A DNA stretch of 64,000 nt, from contig NZ_JAODUA010000004.1 in assembly GCF_025399895.1 (NCBI RefSeq), forward strand, positions 363,626-427,625, written 5' to 3'. The position numbers were made by a program, and so were the translations under genes. Below are positions 7,784 through 16,202 of this stretch, piece by piece (position 1 is the first letter of the stretch; each line of letters opens with the position of its first letter). The DNA is from Streptomyces sp. ASQP_92. Lineage in GTDB: Bacteria; Actinomycetota; Actinomycetes; Streptomycetales; Streptomycetaceae. The notes under the pieces were generated by a model. The model was not told the DNA's origin and made no database searches. It saw only the letters and a list, made by a program, of their open reading frames with translations.

Positions 7784-8983
7784 GTGGGTGACGGGCACCA
7801 GGAGCGGCAACAGGAGCAGCACCGGCAGACGGGAAGGGTCGGGCTGGCCACGATCGCCCGGGAGTGGGGGCGGATCGGGTGCGTCGGCTTCGGTGGCCCG
7901 CCCACCCACATCGCTCTGCTGCGCCAGTTGTGCGTCGAGCGGCGCGGCTGGATCGGGGCCGCCGAGTTCGAGGACGCCATCGCCGTCACCAACCTCCTGC
8001 CCGGCCCGGCTTCGACGCAGTTGGCGATCTTCACCGCCCGGCGGCTGCGCGGCCCGGTCGGCGCCTTGGTGGGCGGGTTGTGTTTCATCGTCCCCGGCCT
8101 CGTCCTCATTCTCGTCCTGGCGGCGCTCTTCCTCGCCGGCAGCCCGCCGTTGTGGGTGCGCGGTGCCGCCGCCGGGGCCGGAGCGGTGGTGGCCGCGGTC
8201 GCCGTGCGGGCCGCCGTGGCGCTGGTGCCCGCCAGTTGGCAGCGCGCCGGTGCGGCTCGCGCGGCCCGGGCCCGCTGGCTCGTCTACGTCCTCGGCGGGG
8301 CCGCCGCCGCTCTGGCCGGTCCGTGGCTGGTGCTCGCCCTGATCGCCGCCGGATGCGTCGAGAGCGTGATCCGTACCCGTTCCGCGGCGAAACCGGACCG
8401 TGCCAGGGCCTGGCCGCTACCGCTCGTCCTCGCCACCGCCCCGGCGGCCGCGGGGGGTCTGTTGGCGCTCGCCTGGGTCGCGTTCAAGGTGGGCGCCCTG
8501 TCCTACGGGGGCGGCTTCGTCATCATCCCGCTCATGCAGGCCGATGCCGTGCACCACTACCACTGGATGACCGACGGCCAGTTCCTCAACGCGGTCGCCC
8601 TCGGTCAGATCACGCCCGGCCCGGTGGTCCAGACCGTCGCCGTCGTCGGCTACGCCGCCGGCGGGATCCCCGGTGGCCTGCTGGCCGCAGCCGTCGCGTT
8701 CGCCCCCTCGTTCCTGTTCGTGATCCTCGGCGGGCCCCACTTCGACAAGATCCGCGCGAACGACCGGGTACAGGGCTTCTTCACGGGCGCCGGCCCCGCC
8801 GTGATCGGTGCCATCGCCGGCTCGGCGATCCCACTCGCGCTCGCCCTCCAGCACGCGTGGCAGTTCGCGGTGCTCGGCGCCGGCACGATCTGGCTCGTCG
8901 CCGCCAGACGCGGCGTCGTGAGCACCCTGCTCGTGGCAGCCGCACTCGGCATGGTCGCCGCAGCGGCAGGGTGGCCGACCTGA
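7784..8983 (+). CDS. chrA: Chromate transporter
   Basis: The 399-residue protein has two CHR domains, each opening with the F/Y-GG signature: GCVGFGGPPTH near residue 30 and ALSYGGGFVIIP near residue 240. Each domain has its PGP motif (NLLPGPAST and QITPGPVVQT). It fits the full-length two-domain ChrA family, which expels chromate at the plasma membrane. GTG 7784 was chosen because GAGGGAGGAA lies just upstream; the frame extends further but with atypical composition. It diverges from the arsenic operon, so the locus is a small oxyanion-resistance island. Confidence 0.85.
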   Translation: MGDGHQERQQEQHRQTGRVGLATIAREWGRIGCVGFGGPPTHIALLRQLCVERRGWIGAAEFEDAIAVTNLLPGPASTQLAIFTARRLRGPVGALVGGLCFIVPGLVLILVLAALFLAGSPPLWVRGAAAGAGAVVAAVAVRAAVALVPASWQRAGAARAARARWLVYVLGGAAAALAGPWLVLALIAAGCVESVIRTRSAAKPDRARAWPLPLVLATAPAAAGGLLALAWVAFKVGALSYGGGFVIIPLMQADAVHHYHWMTDGQFLNAVALGQITPGPVVQTVAVVGYAAGGIPGGLLAAAVAFAPSFLFVILGGPHFDKIRANDRVQGFFTGAGPAVIGAIAGSAIPLALALQHAWQFAVLGAGTIWLVAARRGVVSTLLVAAALGMVAAAAGWPT

Positions 8984-9075
8984 CGGGCATCCGGGCCGTA
9001 CCGGAACATTCGGGGCTCGGCCTCGGGTACCCGGCTCCGGAAGGTCGACCGTGACGGCCCATCCCCCGGCCCCGC

Positions 9076-9714
9076 TCAGTCCAGCTCCAGTCCCAACGCC
9101 GGTTCCACGGGCGGAGGAAGCGGGCTGTACACCGCACGCCGGGCGTTGAAGTGCGCGAGGTGAAAGACATGGCCCCTCACCCCCAGCTCCAGCGGAGGGG
9201 GGTCGCCGACCGGAGGATGGTGGACGAAACCGTACGTCTCGTACTCCACATCCCTGAAGTGCACAGGCAGGGAGCCCCTGTTGGCGCGGTCGGCCCACTG
9301 CTGCGCCTCCTCGCGCGAGGCCCACAGAGGGCGCTCGGTGGCATCGGGCCGCCGACTGTCGATCCCCTGCACGGCGCTGAGCAGCGAGGGGGCGTAAATG
9401 CCCTTCACCCGGTAGTTCTCCAGGTGCAACGTGCGGATGACGACCGAGACGTAATGCCACCGATTGTTGCGCCGACGCCCCGTCACCCGCATTCTCTGGC
9501 CGCCGTCGCCCCAGAGCGGTGGCGTCAGCCAGACCAGCGCGCCGGGGCTGAAGTGGCGCAAGCCGGAGCGGATCTCCAGTCCGCCCTCACCGTGGCTGGT
9601 CTCCCGGGCCACGTTGGCCACCAGGCACCAGGCCAACGGGCCGTCGCCAGCTGCCTGTTCGGGCATGGGCTGTAGGTCTTCGTCGTCGTCCCCGGTGGTC
9701 GTCATGGAGGCCAT
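9076..9714 (-). CDS. Hypothetical protein, 212 aa
   Basis: I do not recognise a family. The protein has an acidic N-terminus (GDDDEDLQP), then a likely globular domain with a WCLVANVA strand, an HFSPGALVWLTPPLWGDGG block and RRRNNRWHYVSVVIRT, suggesting a mostly beta fold with many Trp/Tyr residues. The C-terminus is Pro-rich. No signal peptide or membrane segment is visible. The ATG at 9714 lacks a clear ribosome site, and an ATG at 9705 is equally possible. It lies convergent to chrA and downstream of the secreted SGNH hydrolase gene. Confidence 0.6.
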   Translation of the reverse strand: MASMTTTGDDDEDLQPMPEQAAGDGPLAWCLVANVARETSHGEGGLEIRSGLRHFSPGALVWLTPPLWGDGGQRMRVTGRRRNNRWHYVSVVIRTLHLENYRVKGIYAPSLLSAVQGIDSRRPDATERPLWASREEAQQWADRANRGSLPVHFRDVEYETYGFVHHPPVGDPPPLELGVRGHVFHLAHFNARRAVYSPLPPPVEPALGLELD

Positions 9715-9818
9715 TGTGGCCGGGGCCGACTTCGGGAGCGAGCCGATTTCGTACGCCGCGACAACCGTCCCGACTCCCCCGCTCCGGGGCCACGGCGACG
9801 GCGCCGAACGACCGCGGT

Positions 9819-10685
9819 TCAGCCCATCTTCAGGACGCTCAGCGTGCGCTCGGCCATGCGCCGCTCCCCGAGGGCATTGGGATGTACCGGCACGATGTTC
9901 TGCCCGAAGAGGAGCGGTTCGATCCAGCGCGTTCCAACGGCCTTGCAGGCGTCGTGTCCCTCCGAGACCTGCGAGAAGTCGACGTAGGCCGCGCCGGTTT
10001 CCTGGGCCGCGCGCTCGATGGCGGCATTGAGGTGAGCCTGGATGTCGCGCAGGTAGGGCACGTCCCCGGAGGCGATCGGAAGCTTCGCGAAGCAGGACGG
10101 GTCGGCGGTGGACGGCGTGATCCAGGGGTAACCCAGGGCGGCTATACGGGCGTTGGGCGATTTGGCGCGGATGTCCTGGAGCGCCTTCTTGAGCGCGGGG
10201 TACGTATGCGCGTCGATCTGGTCCTGGAACGAGGTGCCGTTCTTGTCCTTGCAGGGGCTGCCCTTGCCTCCGCTGAGGATGCCCGCGGTTCCGCACGTCG
10301 TCACGGCGTTGATGAAGGTGTTGTTGTCGTTGCCGCCCATGGTGAAGGTCACCAGGTCGGTGTCGGCACTCAGTGCGTCCAGTTGGGGGGCCACGCCCGG
10401 GTACTGGGAGCCGGCGAAGTCCTTGGTCTGCGCGGCGCCGCAGGTCACGTCCTTGAGGTGGGCGCCCGTGCTGGAGGCGAGGACGTGGGGGTAGTTCGCG
10501 GTGGAGCGCAGACAGAGCAGGTTGCCGGTGTCGATGGGCAGGACCCCGGAACCGGCGCTGTAGCTGTCGCCGAGGGCGACGTAGTTCAGAGGCGAGGCGG
10601 CGTGGGCGTCGCCACCGGTGGCGAGACCGGTGGCCAACAAACCCGCCGCGATTGACGCGGCCATGACATTACGCACCTTGGACAT
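9819..10685 (-). CDS. Secreted SGNH/GDSL-family esterase or lipase
   Basis: A Sec signal peptide (basic MSKVRN, hydrophobic core, cleavage near GDAHA-AS, about residue 30) is followed by an SGNH hydrolase domain. Block I is GDSYSAGSG with the catalytic Ser; block III is GGND; block V is VPVHPNALG with the catalytic His. Six cysteines fit the disulfide-rich layout of Streptomyces rimosus and S. coelicolor lipases of this family, so it should hydrolyse esters outside the cell. ATG 10685 was preferred because AAGAGAG precedes it and the signal peptide starts there. Confidence 0.9.
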   Translation of the reverse strand: MSKVRNVMAASIAAGLLATGLATGGDAHAASPLNYVALGDSYSAGSGVLPIDTGNLLCLRSTANYPHVLASSTGAHLKDVTCGAAQTKDFAGSQYPGVAPQLDALSADTDLVTFTMGGNDNNTFINAVTTCGTAGILSGGKGSPCKDKNGTSFQDQIDAHTYPALKKALQDIRAKSPNARIAALGYPWITPSTADPSCFAKLPIASGDVPYLRDIQAHLNAAIERAAQETGAAYVDFSQVSEGHDACKAVGTRWIEPLLFGQNIVPVHPNALGERRMAERTLSVLKMG

Positions 10686-10828
10686 GTGCTCTCTTTTCTT
10701 TGCGGTGGGTTTGCTGTGGGTTTGCGGCGGGTGCGGCATGGTGGGTGCGAGTGCCGTCGTTGGACGCACCGTCGGGCCGCGCGCCATCCGTCCGCGCACC
10801 CTCGGCCGTGGAGTACGGAATGCGGGGT

Positions 10829-10854
10829 TACCGCGAGGTACTACCGCTAGGTAA
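10829..10854. repeat. 13-bp tandem repeat before SGNH lipase gene
   Basis: TACCGCGAGGTAC is followed at once by TACCGCTAGGTAA; the outer TTACC/GGTAA bases also form an inverted pair. It lies 144 bp upstream of the lipase start and may be an operator. The remainder of the 10686-11183 gap shows no gene. Confidence 0.5.
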
Positions 10855-11183
10855 TCTGAGCCTTCGCCGACTCGCCGTCAACACAGTTGGCAACAGTTTC
10901 TGCATCCGCGTAGGCAGCGGGACTGCCGTGCCCCTCCGGCTCCCAAGGCGGCGACCCTCTTCCGGCCATCGCCCGCGTCCCTTGCGACGCACCACGCCAA
11001 CACGCGTTCACTCCCCCGGCTCCGCGGCGGCGCCCATCGAGGATCCAGCTCTCCCCCTGACTGCCCGTCAAGGCCGGGAAGACCGCCGCTTCAGGGCGTA
11101 CGGATACGCACCGTGTTTGGCGTCCCGCTTTCCGGCTACAAGCTGTAGTGACAGGCCGTCATCAACCGACGGAAGGAAACAAC

Positions 11184-11360
11184 ATGACGCTCGCTACGGC
11201 GTTCATCCTCGTCGCGGTTCTCGCTGTCGTGCTTCTGCTCGCGGTCGCGCCCTCGGCGCCCGCCAGGCGCAACCCGTCACCCCGCCCTCGCCGGCGCCAG
11301 GTCCGCAGGCGCTTGTCCACGGTTCCCGGCCAGCGCACCATTCGCCGTCACGCCCGCTGA
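11184..11360 (+). CDS. Small membrane-anchored basic protein, 58 aa
   Basis: GGAAGGAAA lies a few bases before the ATG. The product has one N-terminal membrane helix (about residues 3-25, A/V/L rich) and a tail of about 30 residues dominated by Arg, Pro and Ser that would lie in the cytosol. I know of no function. The good ribosome site and clean two-part composition argue for a real small gene, but it could be a chance frame. Confidence 0.5.
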   Translation: MTLATAFILVAVLAVVLLLAVAPSAPARRNPSPRPRRRQVRRRLSTVPGQRTIRRHAR

Positions 11361-11721
11361 TCGACAGCCGCCGGACGTTCACGACCCGGACTGCTCCCCT
11401 GACCCGTAGGCGGCGTACGTTCGCGACTCGGCCCCCGACCACGTGGTTCGGGGGCCGGCATGGCGCGACGGGGCCGCAACGGACCGGAAGGCCGAGTGGC
11501 CCTGCGTCGCCACACCCCGCCGGACACCCGAAGAGCCCGACTCTCACCAGCCCGCGCTGCCGCGACGGCAGCCGCCTCGTGACCGCCATGATCCGATTGA
11601 ACAGATCGGTCAGCGGCTCACCCACCCCCGGGACGAACTCGCTTATTCCGTAGGTCACTTGGGTATTCCGTAAGCCACTTGAGGCGGAGCGGGGCGGCTC
11701 GTCCTCCCGTATGGACAGCGC
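11361..11721. other. Intergenic stretch, degraded DNA
   Basis: No intact gene is supported. The stretch leads into a transposase remnant on the plus strand and probably represents decayed mobile-element DNA; a duplicated 'attccgta' motif near 11644 and 11664 is the only repeat I noticed. Confidence 0.35.
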
Positions 11722-11850
11722 AACGCGGACGAGCGATGCATCGCCCGACTGAAGCAGCGACGCGGCCTGGCCGGGCGGACGGACAAGCTCGCCATTCCCT
11801 ACCAGGCCGTAGTCCTCCTCACCGCCAGCCTCCCCATCCGGGCCCGGTGA
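11722..11850 (+). pseudogene. IS5-type transposase C-terminal remnant
   Basis: The frame reads ...DERCIARLKQRRGLAG followed by RTDKLAIPYQAVVLLTASL and a stop. This matches the end of IS5-family (DDE) transposases, which typically close with an ERxxxRLKxxRGLATRYDK block containing the catalytic Glu. Only about 42 residues remain, upstream sequence in frame is unrelated, and no start codon is present. No terminal inverted repeats were found. Confidence 0.65.
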
Positions 11851-11871
11851 TGACGATGAAGTGGCGACCTT

Positions 11872-12333
11872 TCAGTCGTCGAAGAAGAGCTCAAGGTCCT
11901 CGACCGACCCCGGCCCGGTGAGGAAGCCCTCGGCCTTCGCGATCTGGTCCTCTGATGGCAGTTCGCCCTTCAGGAGTCCCCGCATCCAGATTTCTCCCTG
12001 CTCGCCGACCGCGTAGATGCCGGACAGCAGCTCGGTCATGCCGGCAGGATGCGCCGGGATGCGTCCGGCGACGGGTTGGAGCACCCAGCCGCCTGACCGG
12101 GCTGCGAGCCGCAGCACCCCGGCCCAGTTCGCGATCCTCCCGATGCGCACGTGCCACGAGTCCTCGGTGAACGGAGCCATCCGCCCCCCATGGAGAGGGT
12201 TGGTGGCGGCAGCGATGTCCTTGAGGGCTTGCCGTTCCGCAGCGTCACGGACCCAGCGCCCTTCCTGCGCTTCTTCGATGGCGGCCTCCCACCACTTCCA
12301 CCCGTCGTCGAGTCGAGCCTCGAATGTCTCCAT
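11872..12333 (-). CDS. Hypothetical protein, 153 aa
   Basis: An unrecognised, acidic cytosolic protein with many Trp residues in its N-terminal half (DGWKWWEAAIEEAQ) and an acidic end (EDLELFFDD). The WHVRIGRIANWAG segment and the following GGWVLQPVAGRIPA look like paired beta strands. ATG 12333 was chosen; an upstream TTG would add ten residues without a better ribosome site. It lies alone between a transposase remnant and a GNAT gene, a setting typical of strain-specific genes. Confidence 0.6.
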   Translation of the reverse strand: METFEARLDDGWKWWEAAIEEAQEGRWVRDAAERQALKDIAAATNPLHGGRMAPFTEDSWHVRIGRIANWAGVLRLAARSGGWVLQPVAGRIPAHPAGMTELLSGIYAVGEQGEIWMRGLLKGELPSEDQIAKAEGFLTGPGSVEDLELFFDD

Positions 12334-12539
12334 GTGAACAGGTTTCCATGCGCGATCCCGCAAGCATTCAAGGGGCGCTGGTCAGTGGATTGACGCATCA
12401 AGGAGACAGACCCCGAGCCACACCGCAACTGAAGCGCCGAGGCCGCCACCGGCGGAACCGTCGCCCAGCTCCAGAAGGACATGCTCGCCGGATTCGACGA
12501 CGACCCCGCCGGCGAACCACCCGCACCGCCGACCGACAT

Positions 12540-13067
12540 CTACAGGGAGGCGCCGTCCACACCCGACGGGTGTACTGCACTGCTCAGCGGATCGGGCTTG
12601 CCCAACTCCAGCTCCCCGACCTTCTGGTCCCCGCTCGTCTCCCCGGTCGGCCGGAACCCCAGCCCCAGGTAGAAGCCCTCGGGGCCGTCGTCGCCCGGGT
12701 GCCAGGTGGTGGTCAGTCGGGTGCCACCGCGGCGGCGGATTTCGGCGGCCACCGACTCGACCGCGAAGCGACCGTATCCGCGGCCCTGTTCGCCGGCCGC
12801 GATGTTGAGCCGCCACAGTCCCGAACGGATGTCGGCGCCTTTGCCATCGCCCGCGAAGTCGATGTCGAGGAAGGCCATGAGGAAGCCGACCGGCCTCTCA
12901 CCGTCGAAGATGAGCCGGGGCCAGGCTGTGTCCGGGTATACGTATGCCTCGGCCAGCGACTTCATCACCGGAGCCACCAAGTGCTCCTGGTCGGGGCGGA
13001 CCTTCAGGCCGATCGCGACGTCGAAGTTGGCGGCAGTGACTGTTTCCAGGCGGAGCAAATTCGTCAT
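12540..13067 (-). CDS. GNAT-family N-acetyltransferase
   Basis: The 175-residue protein has the GNAT fold: motif D/C region at the N-terminus, the acetyl-CoA pyrophosphate loop as EQGRGYGRFAVE (about residues 92-103), and the closing GFYLGLGFRPTGE block. The start LRLETVTAANFDVAIGL resembles the diamine (spermidine/spermine) acetyltransferase branch, so a polyamine or other primary amine is a possible substrate. The C-terminal 20 residues are an unstructured tail. No operon partner is evident. Confidence 0.85.
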   Translation of the reverse strand: MTNLLRLETVTAANFDVAIGLKVRPDQEHLVAPVMKSLAEAYVYPDTAWPRLIFDGERPVGFLMAFLDIDFAGDGKGADIRSGLWRLNIAAGEQGRGYGRFAVESVAAEIRRRGGTRLTTTWHPGDDGPEGFYLGLGFRPTGETSGDQKVGELELGKPDPLSSAVHPSGVDGASL

Positions 13068-13275
13068 GCGGAAACCGTAAGTCTACGGATCAAGTGGTTT
13101 TCCTGAGGGCACACACCCCGTCGGCGATGCTCGCCGACCGCCCTTGGTCCCCGGATGCAGATGGGCTTCGATATGCCCCGCGGGGCTGCGGCCCGGGACG
13201 GAGTCAAGCGGCGCGATCTCGGCCTGGCTCATGTGATCGCGGCGCCGGAGCCCTCTCCTCAGCCGCCCTGCGGCC

Positions 13276-13646
13276 TCACCACGGGACGGTCTCGCCGCGG
13301 CGATCCAGGAATTGCAGGCCAGTCACCCCGGCCTGCTTTTCGAGGACGTCCACGACCGCCGGGATGCTCTCCCCCGGGCTCAGCGGGGCGTCCGGGCCGC
13401 CGAGACGGGTTCGGTTGTGACCGGGGTCGATCAGCAGCTTGGTGTGGCCTCATCGGCGTGACGGGTGGCGTAACTGCGCATCAGTTGGTTGAGCGCCGCC
13501 TTGCTGGCCTTGTAGAGGTCGTATCCGTCCTCCGTGTTCCGCGAGATGTTGCCCGTGTCTTCTCCGGCGGTCAGCACCGCGATGTCGTCCTGATGGGCTT
13601 GCTCGCCGAGGAGTTCGCCCGACTTCACCCGCCGAGCGAGTGACAT
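13276..13646 (-). pseudogene. Short-chain dehydrogenase remnant, truncated and frameshifted
   Basis: The minus strand encodes the second half of an SDR. GYDLYKASKAALNQLMRSYA contains the catalytic YxxxK. The reading then shifts near 13440 into a frame that continues with LLIDPGHNRTRLGG, LSPGESIPAVVDVL and the ending LDRRGETVPW. The N-terminal Rossmann half with the glycine motif is missing. One frameshift plus the truncation make it a pseudogene. Confidence 0.75.
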
Positions 13647-13990
13647 CCTCCGCCCCCGCTATCAACCTGGGTCATACAACGCGGAGTTGAACGCCAGGCG
13701 CAGTCGTGGCCAGAAGTTCGGACAGAGGTACTGACGCGGCTCGTCAGCGTTCCTAAGATCTGTCACATCGCCGCACCCCGACGGAGGCCGGTGGAAGTGA
13801 CCGAAGAAGCGACCCAACTGGCGATCGCCGTAACGACCGATGGAGCGCCGCCCCACGTAGGCCCCCGATCGGGGCCATTCCGCCGCCCGGGAGGAGGGCC
13901 GGTACCACACACCCTGCGCGCCTTGAGTGACTCGCAATCACGCTCACCCCACTAGTACTGATCCAGCACCACCCACCCGAAGGGACCCTC
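13647..13990. other. Intergenic stretch, no convincing gene
   Basis: Short frames exist on both strands (for example a 42-codon plus-strand frame starting GTGACCGAAGAA near 13798), but none has both a good ribosome site and a recognisable product. The end of the stretch is the promoter and leader of the secreted M15-like gene. Confidence 0.35.
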
Positions 13991-14509
13991 GTGCAGATCC
14001 GACGCCGCCCCCTCCTCCTCTCAGGAATGCTCGCCGCCTCCGCGACTCTCGCCCTTTCGGGCACCGCGGACGCCGCCGTCGTGAAGCTCAGCCAGGCCGC
14101 CGCCGCCTCCCAACTCGCGGCAGCGGGCGTGACCCACAGCTCTTCCGGCGGGTGCACCACGCGCTCCGATTCCCACTGCACCTCCTACGAGCAGATCAAC
14201 CAGGCCACCGTGGACGGACTCAAAACCCTGAAGTCGGCGAGCGGGTGCGCCATCAACGTCACCGGCGGCACCGAGGTCGGCCACGCCTCGGGGACGTACA
14301 GCCACTACAACGGCTACAAGGCCGACATCGCCCGCAACTCCTGCGTCGACGGCTATGTCACCCGCAGTTTCACCCACATCTCCACACGCGGGGACGGCGC
14401 CACCCGTTGGCGCTCCTCGGCGGGCAACGTCTACGCCAACGAAGGCTCGCACTGGGACATCACCTACTGCGGCGGCAACACCTCCTGCACCGCGGCCGCC
14501 AGCGCCTGA
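13991..14509 (+). CDS. Secreted M15-like zinc peptidase candidate
   Basis: A Sec signal peptide of about 29 residues (cleavage near TADAA) leads to a small domain with six cysteines. The motif SHYNGYKADI (His105, Asp112) followed by SHWDITY (His154) has the H-x6-D...H layout of the M15/LAS peptidoglycan peptidases, so it probably binds zinc and cuts peptide cross-links in cell walls. The catalytic acid is not certain from sequence alone. GAAGGGA lies before the GTG start. The gene is monocistronic and convergent to the following reductase gene. Confidence 0.7.
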   Translation: MQIRRRPLLLSGMLAASATLALSGTADAAVVKLSQAAAASQLAAAGVTHSSSGGCTTRSDSHCTSYEQINQATVDGLKTLKSASGCAINVTGGTEVGHASGTYSHYNGYKADIARNSCVDGYVTRSFTHISTRGDGATRWRSSAGNVYANEGSHWDITYCGGNTSCTAAASA

Positions 14510-14521
14510 GGCCACGTCACA

Positions 14522-15541
14522 TCAGGGGTTGCTGATGACCACCTTGCCGAACGGTGCACCGATGGCGTAGTGCCAGTAGGCGTCGACGGCGTCCTCGAAG
14601 GCGAAGGTGCGGTCGATCACCGGCCGGATCCGATGCTCTTCGATGAAGGCGTTCATGGCGATGAACTGGGCACGGCTGCCGACCGCCACCGTGCGAATGG
14701 TGGCGCCGGAGGCGAAGAGCGCCTGGGGGTCGAGCGGTGTCACGGTGCTGCCGACGAATCCGACACACGCGATCGTGCCCGAGAGCGCGATCGCGCGGAC
14801 GGACTCGTGCAGCAGCCCGGCGACGTCGAGGATCCGGTCCGCGCCGCGGCCTCCGGTGAGCACACGGACCTCGTCGGCCCAGTCGGGTGTCGCCGAGTAG
14901 TCGACGACCGCGTCGGCACCGAGGCATCGCAGCCGCTCGGCTTTGACCGGTCCGCTGGTCGTGGCGATCACGCGCGCACCCAGCGCCTTGGCGAACTGGA
15001 GAGCGAAGAGGGAGACGCCGCCGGAACCCTGCACCACCACGGTGTCACCGGGCCGTACACCTGCCCCGTCCCCGGTGAGCGCGTTCCACGCCGTGACCGC
15101 CACGCACGGCAGTGTCGCGGCCTGCTCATACGTCAGGTGCTCGGGTATCGCCACGAGCGAGGCCACATCGACCAGGGCGAAGTCGGTGAGCATGCCGTCC
15201 AGCGAGCCGCCGCGCTGGTCGAGGTGCTCGATGGCGAACGGCCCGTCCTGCCACGAGGGGAAGAGCGTCGCGGCGACCCGGTCCCCGACACCCACCGTAT
15301 CGACGCCCGGCCCCACGGCCGCCACCTCACCCGCCCCGTCGGAGACGGGGACGACGTCCGGCTTGACCGGCAGGACGTACGTTCCGTTGAGCACCATGAG
15401 CTCGCGAAAGCTCAGGGACGTCGCGCGGACCGCCAACAGGGCCTGGCCCGGGCCAGGTTCGGGGATTTCGTGTTCGCGTACCGCGAGCCCGTCCGGGCCG
15501 GCCCCGCTGTGTGAGAGGTGGTAGCTACGCATCAGGCGCAT
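14522..15541 (-). CDS. Zinc-free MDR oxidoreductase (quinone reductase type)
   Basis: The 339-residue protein belongs to the medium-chain dehydrogenase/reductase superfamily. It has an N-terminal GroES-like domain and an NADPH-binding Rossmann domain with VVVQGSGGVSLFALQFAKALGARV (glycine motif around residue 170). The cysteines that bind catalytic zinc in alcohol dehydrogenases are absent, which suits the quinone oxidoreductase/enoyl reductase branch. It is followed upstream by an NTF2-like gene on the same strand, and both diverge from a TetR gene with two palindromic operators. Confidence 0.85.
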   Translation of the reverse strand: MRLMRSYHLSHSGAGPDGLAVREHEIPEPGPGQALLAVRATSLSFRELMVLNGTYVLPVKPDVVPVSDGAGEVAAVGPGVDTVGVGDRVAATLFPSWQDGPFAIEHLDQRGGSLDGMLTDFALVDVASLVAIPEHLTYEQAATLPCVAVTAWNALTGDGAGVRPGDTVVVQGSGGVSLFALQFAKALGARVIATTSGPVKAERLRCLGADAVVDYSATPDWADEVRVLTGGRGADRILDVAGLLHESVRAIALSGTIACVGFVGSTVTPLDPQALFASGATIRTVAVGSRAQFIAMNAFIEEHRIRPVIDRTFAFEDAVDAYWHYAIGAPFGKVVISNP

Positions 15542-15607
15542 CGGACTGTATCCCTTGATCGAGGTGACGGCAGGTACGTGTGCTGAGATCGACTGACGGC
15601 TCGGCGC

Positions 15608-16054
15608 TCATGCCCCCTCTGGCTCGAACTCGGATGACTCGGGCTCGGTTCCGGACTCCGACTCCGACTCCGACTCGGCAGCCAGCGGAACCTCGCCGGC
15701 CGTCTTGCTGAAGCCGAGCGCCTCCACGATCCGACCGTCGGCCACACGCATGACGTTGACGCCGCTCACCCACTCCTCGGGCCCGGCCCCGAAGCGGTAG
15801 CTCCACACGATGGTCGCGCGGTCGCCGGCCACGATCACCTCCTGCGGGGTGAACTGTGTCGCCCTGTCGTCGACGAGCGCCGCCCACCACCGGGTGCACG
15901 CCTCGCGACCCACGACCCGCTCTCCGCTCGGCGCGGGCTGAACGCTCTCCATGACGCAGTCCTCGGCGATCAGGTCTACGAGGAGGTCCGCTTCCCGGTC
16001 GGTGAAGGCGCGGTTGAAACGATCGATGACCTCGGCGGTGCTGCGCACAGGCAT
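15608..16054 (-). CDS. NTF2/SnoaL-like protein
   Basis: The 148-residue protein has the cone-shaped NTF2 fold signature: an N-terminal helix (AEVIDRFNRAFTDREADLLVDLIAEDCVME), a central GREACTRWWAALV helix and a closing beta sheet. Members act as isomerases, cyclases or small-molecule binding proteins; the substrate here is unknown. The last 25 residues are a Ser-Glu repeat tail, which is odd for the family. It is the first gene of the NTF2-MDR pair and likely repressed by the divergent TetR. Confidence 0.8.
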   Translation of the reverse strand: MPVRSTAEVIDRFNRAFTDREADLLVDLIAEDCVMESVQPAPSGERVVGREACTRWWAALVDDRATQFTPQEVIVAGDRATIVWSYRFGAGPEEWVSGVNVMRVADGRIVEALGFSKTAGEVPLAAESESESESGTEPESSEFEPEGA

Positions 16055-16130
16055 GACATCTCCTCAAGTACCCAGTGAGTGCTGGGCAGTTGTCCCGGAA
16101 CTCGGTTGGTTTCGAGTGGCACCAAACAAG

Positions 16131-16174
16131 TAGACCGATCGGTCTATGGCTTAAGAGATAGACCGGTTGATCTA
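16131..16174. promoter_or_regulatory. Two TetR operators
   Basis: TAGACCGATCGGTCTA (16131-16146) is a perfect 16-bp palindrome, and TAGACCGGTTGATCTA (16159-16174) is an imperfect copy, 28 bp centre to centre. Both lie between the divergent NTF2 and TetR genes, the second ending 29 bp before the TetR start. Confidence 0.85.
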
Positions 16175-16202
16175 CCGTGTCAAGTGCTGGCACAATCACG
16201 CC

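Noticed and set aside
12481..12672. Plus-strand frame (AQLQKDMLAGFDDDPAGEP...) overlapping the GNAT gene end
   Set aside because: The first 60 bases look coding, but an upstream in-frame stop, no ribosome site and overlap with the GNAT gene leave it unsupported; at best a remnant.
13798..13926. 42-codon plus-strand frame starting GTGACCGAAGAA
   Set aside because: The product loses any coherent composition after 18 residues and no homologous family comes to mind.
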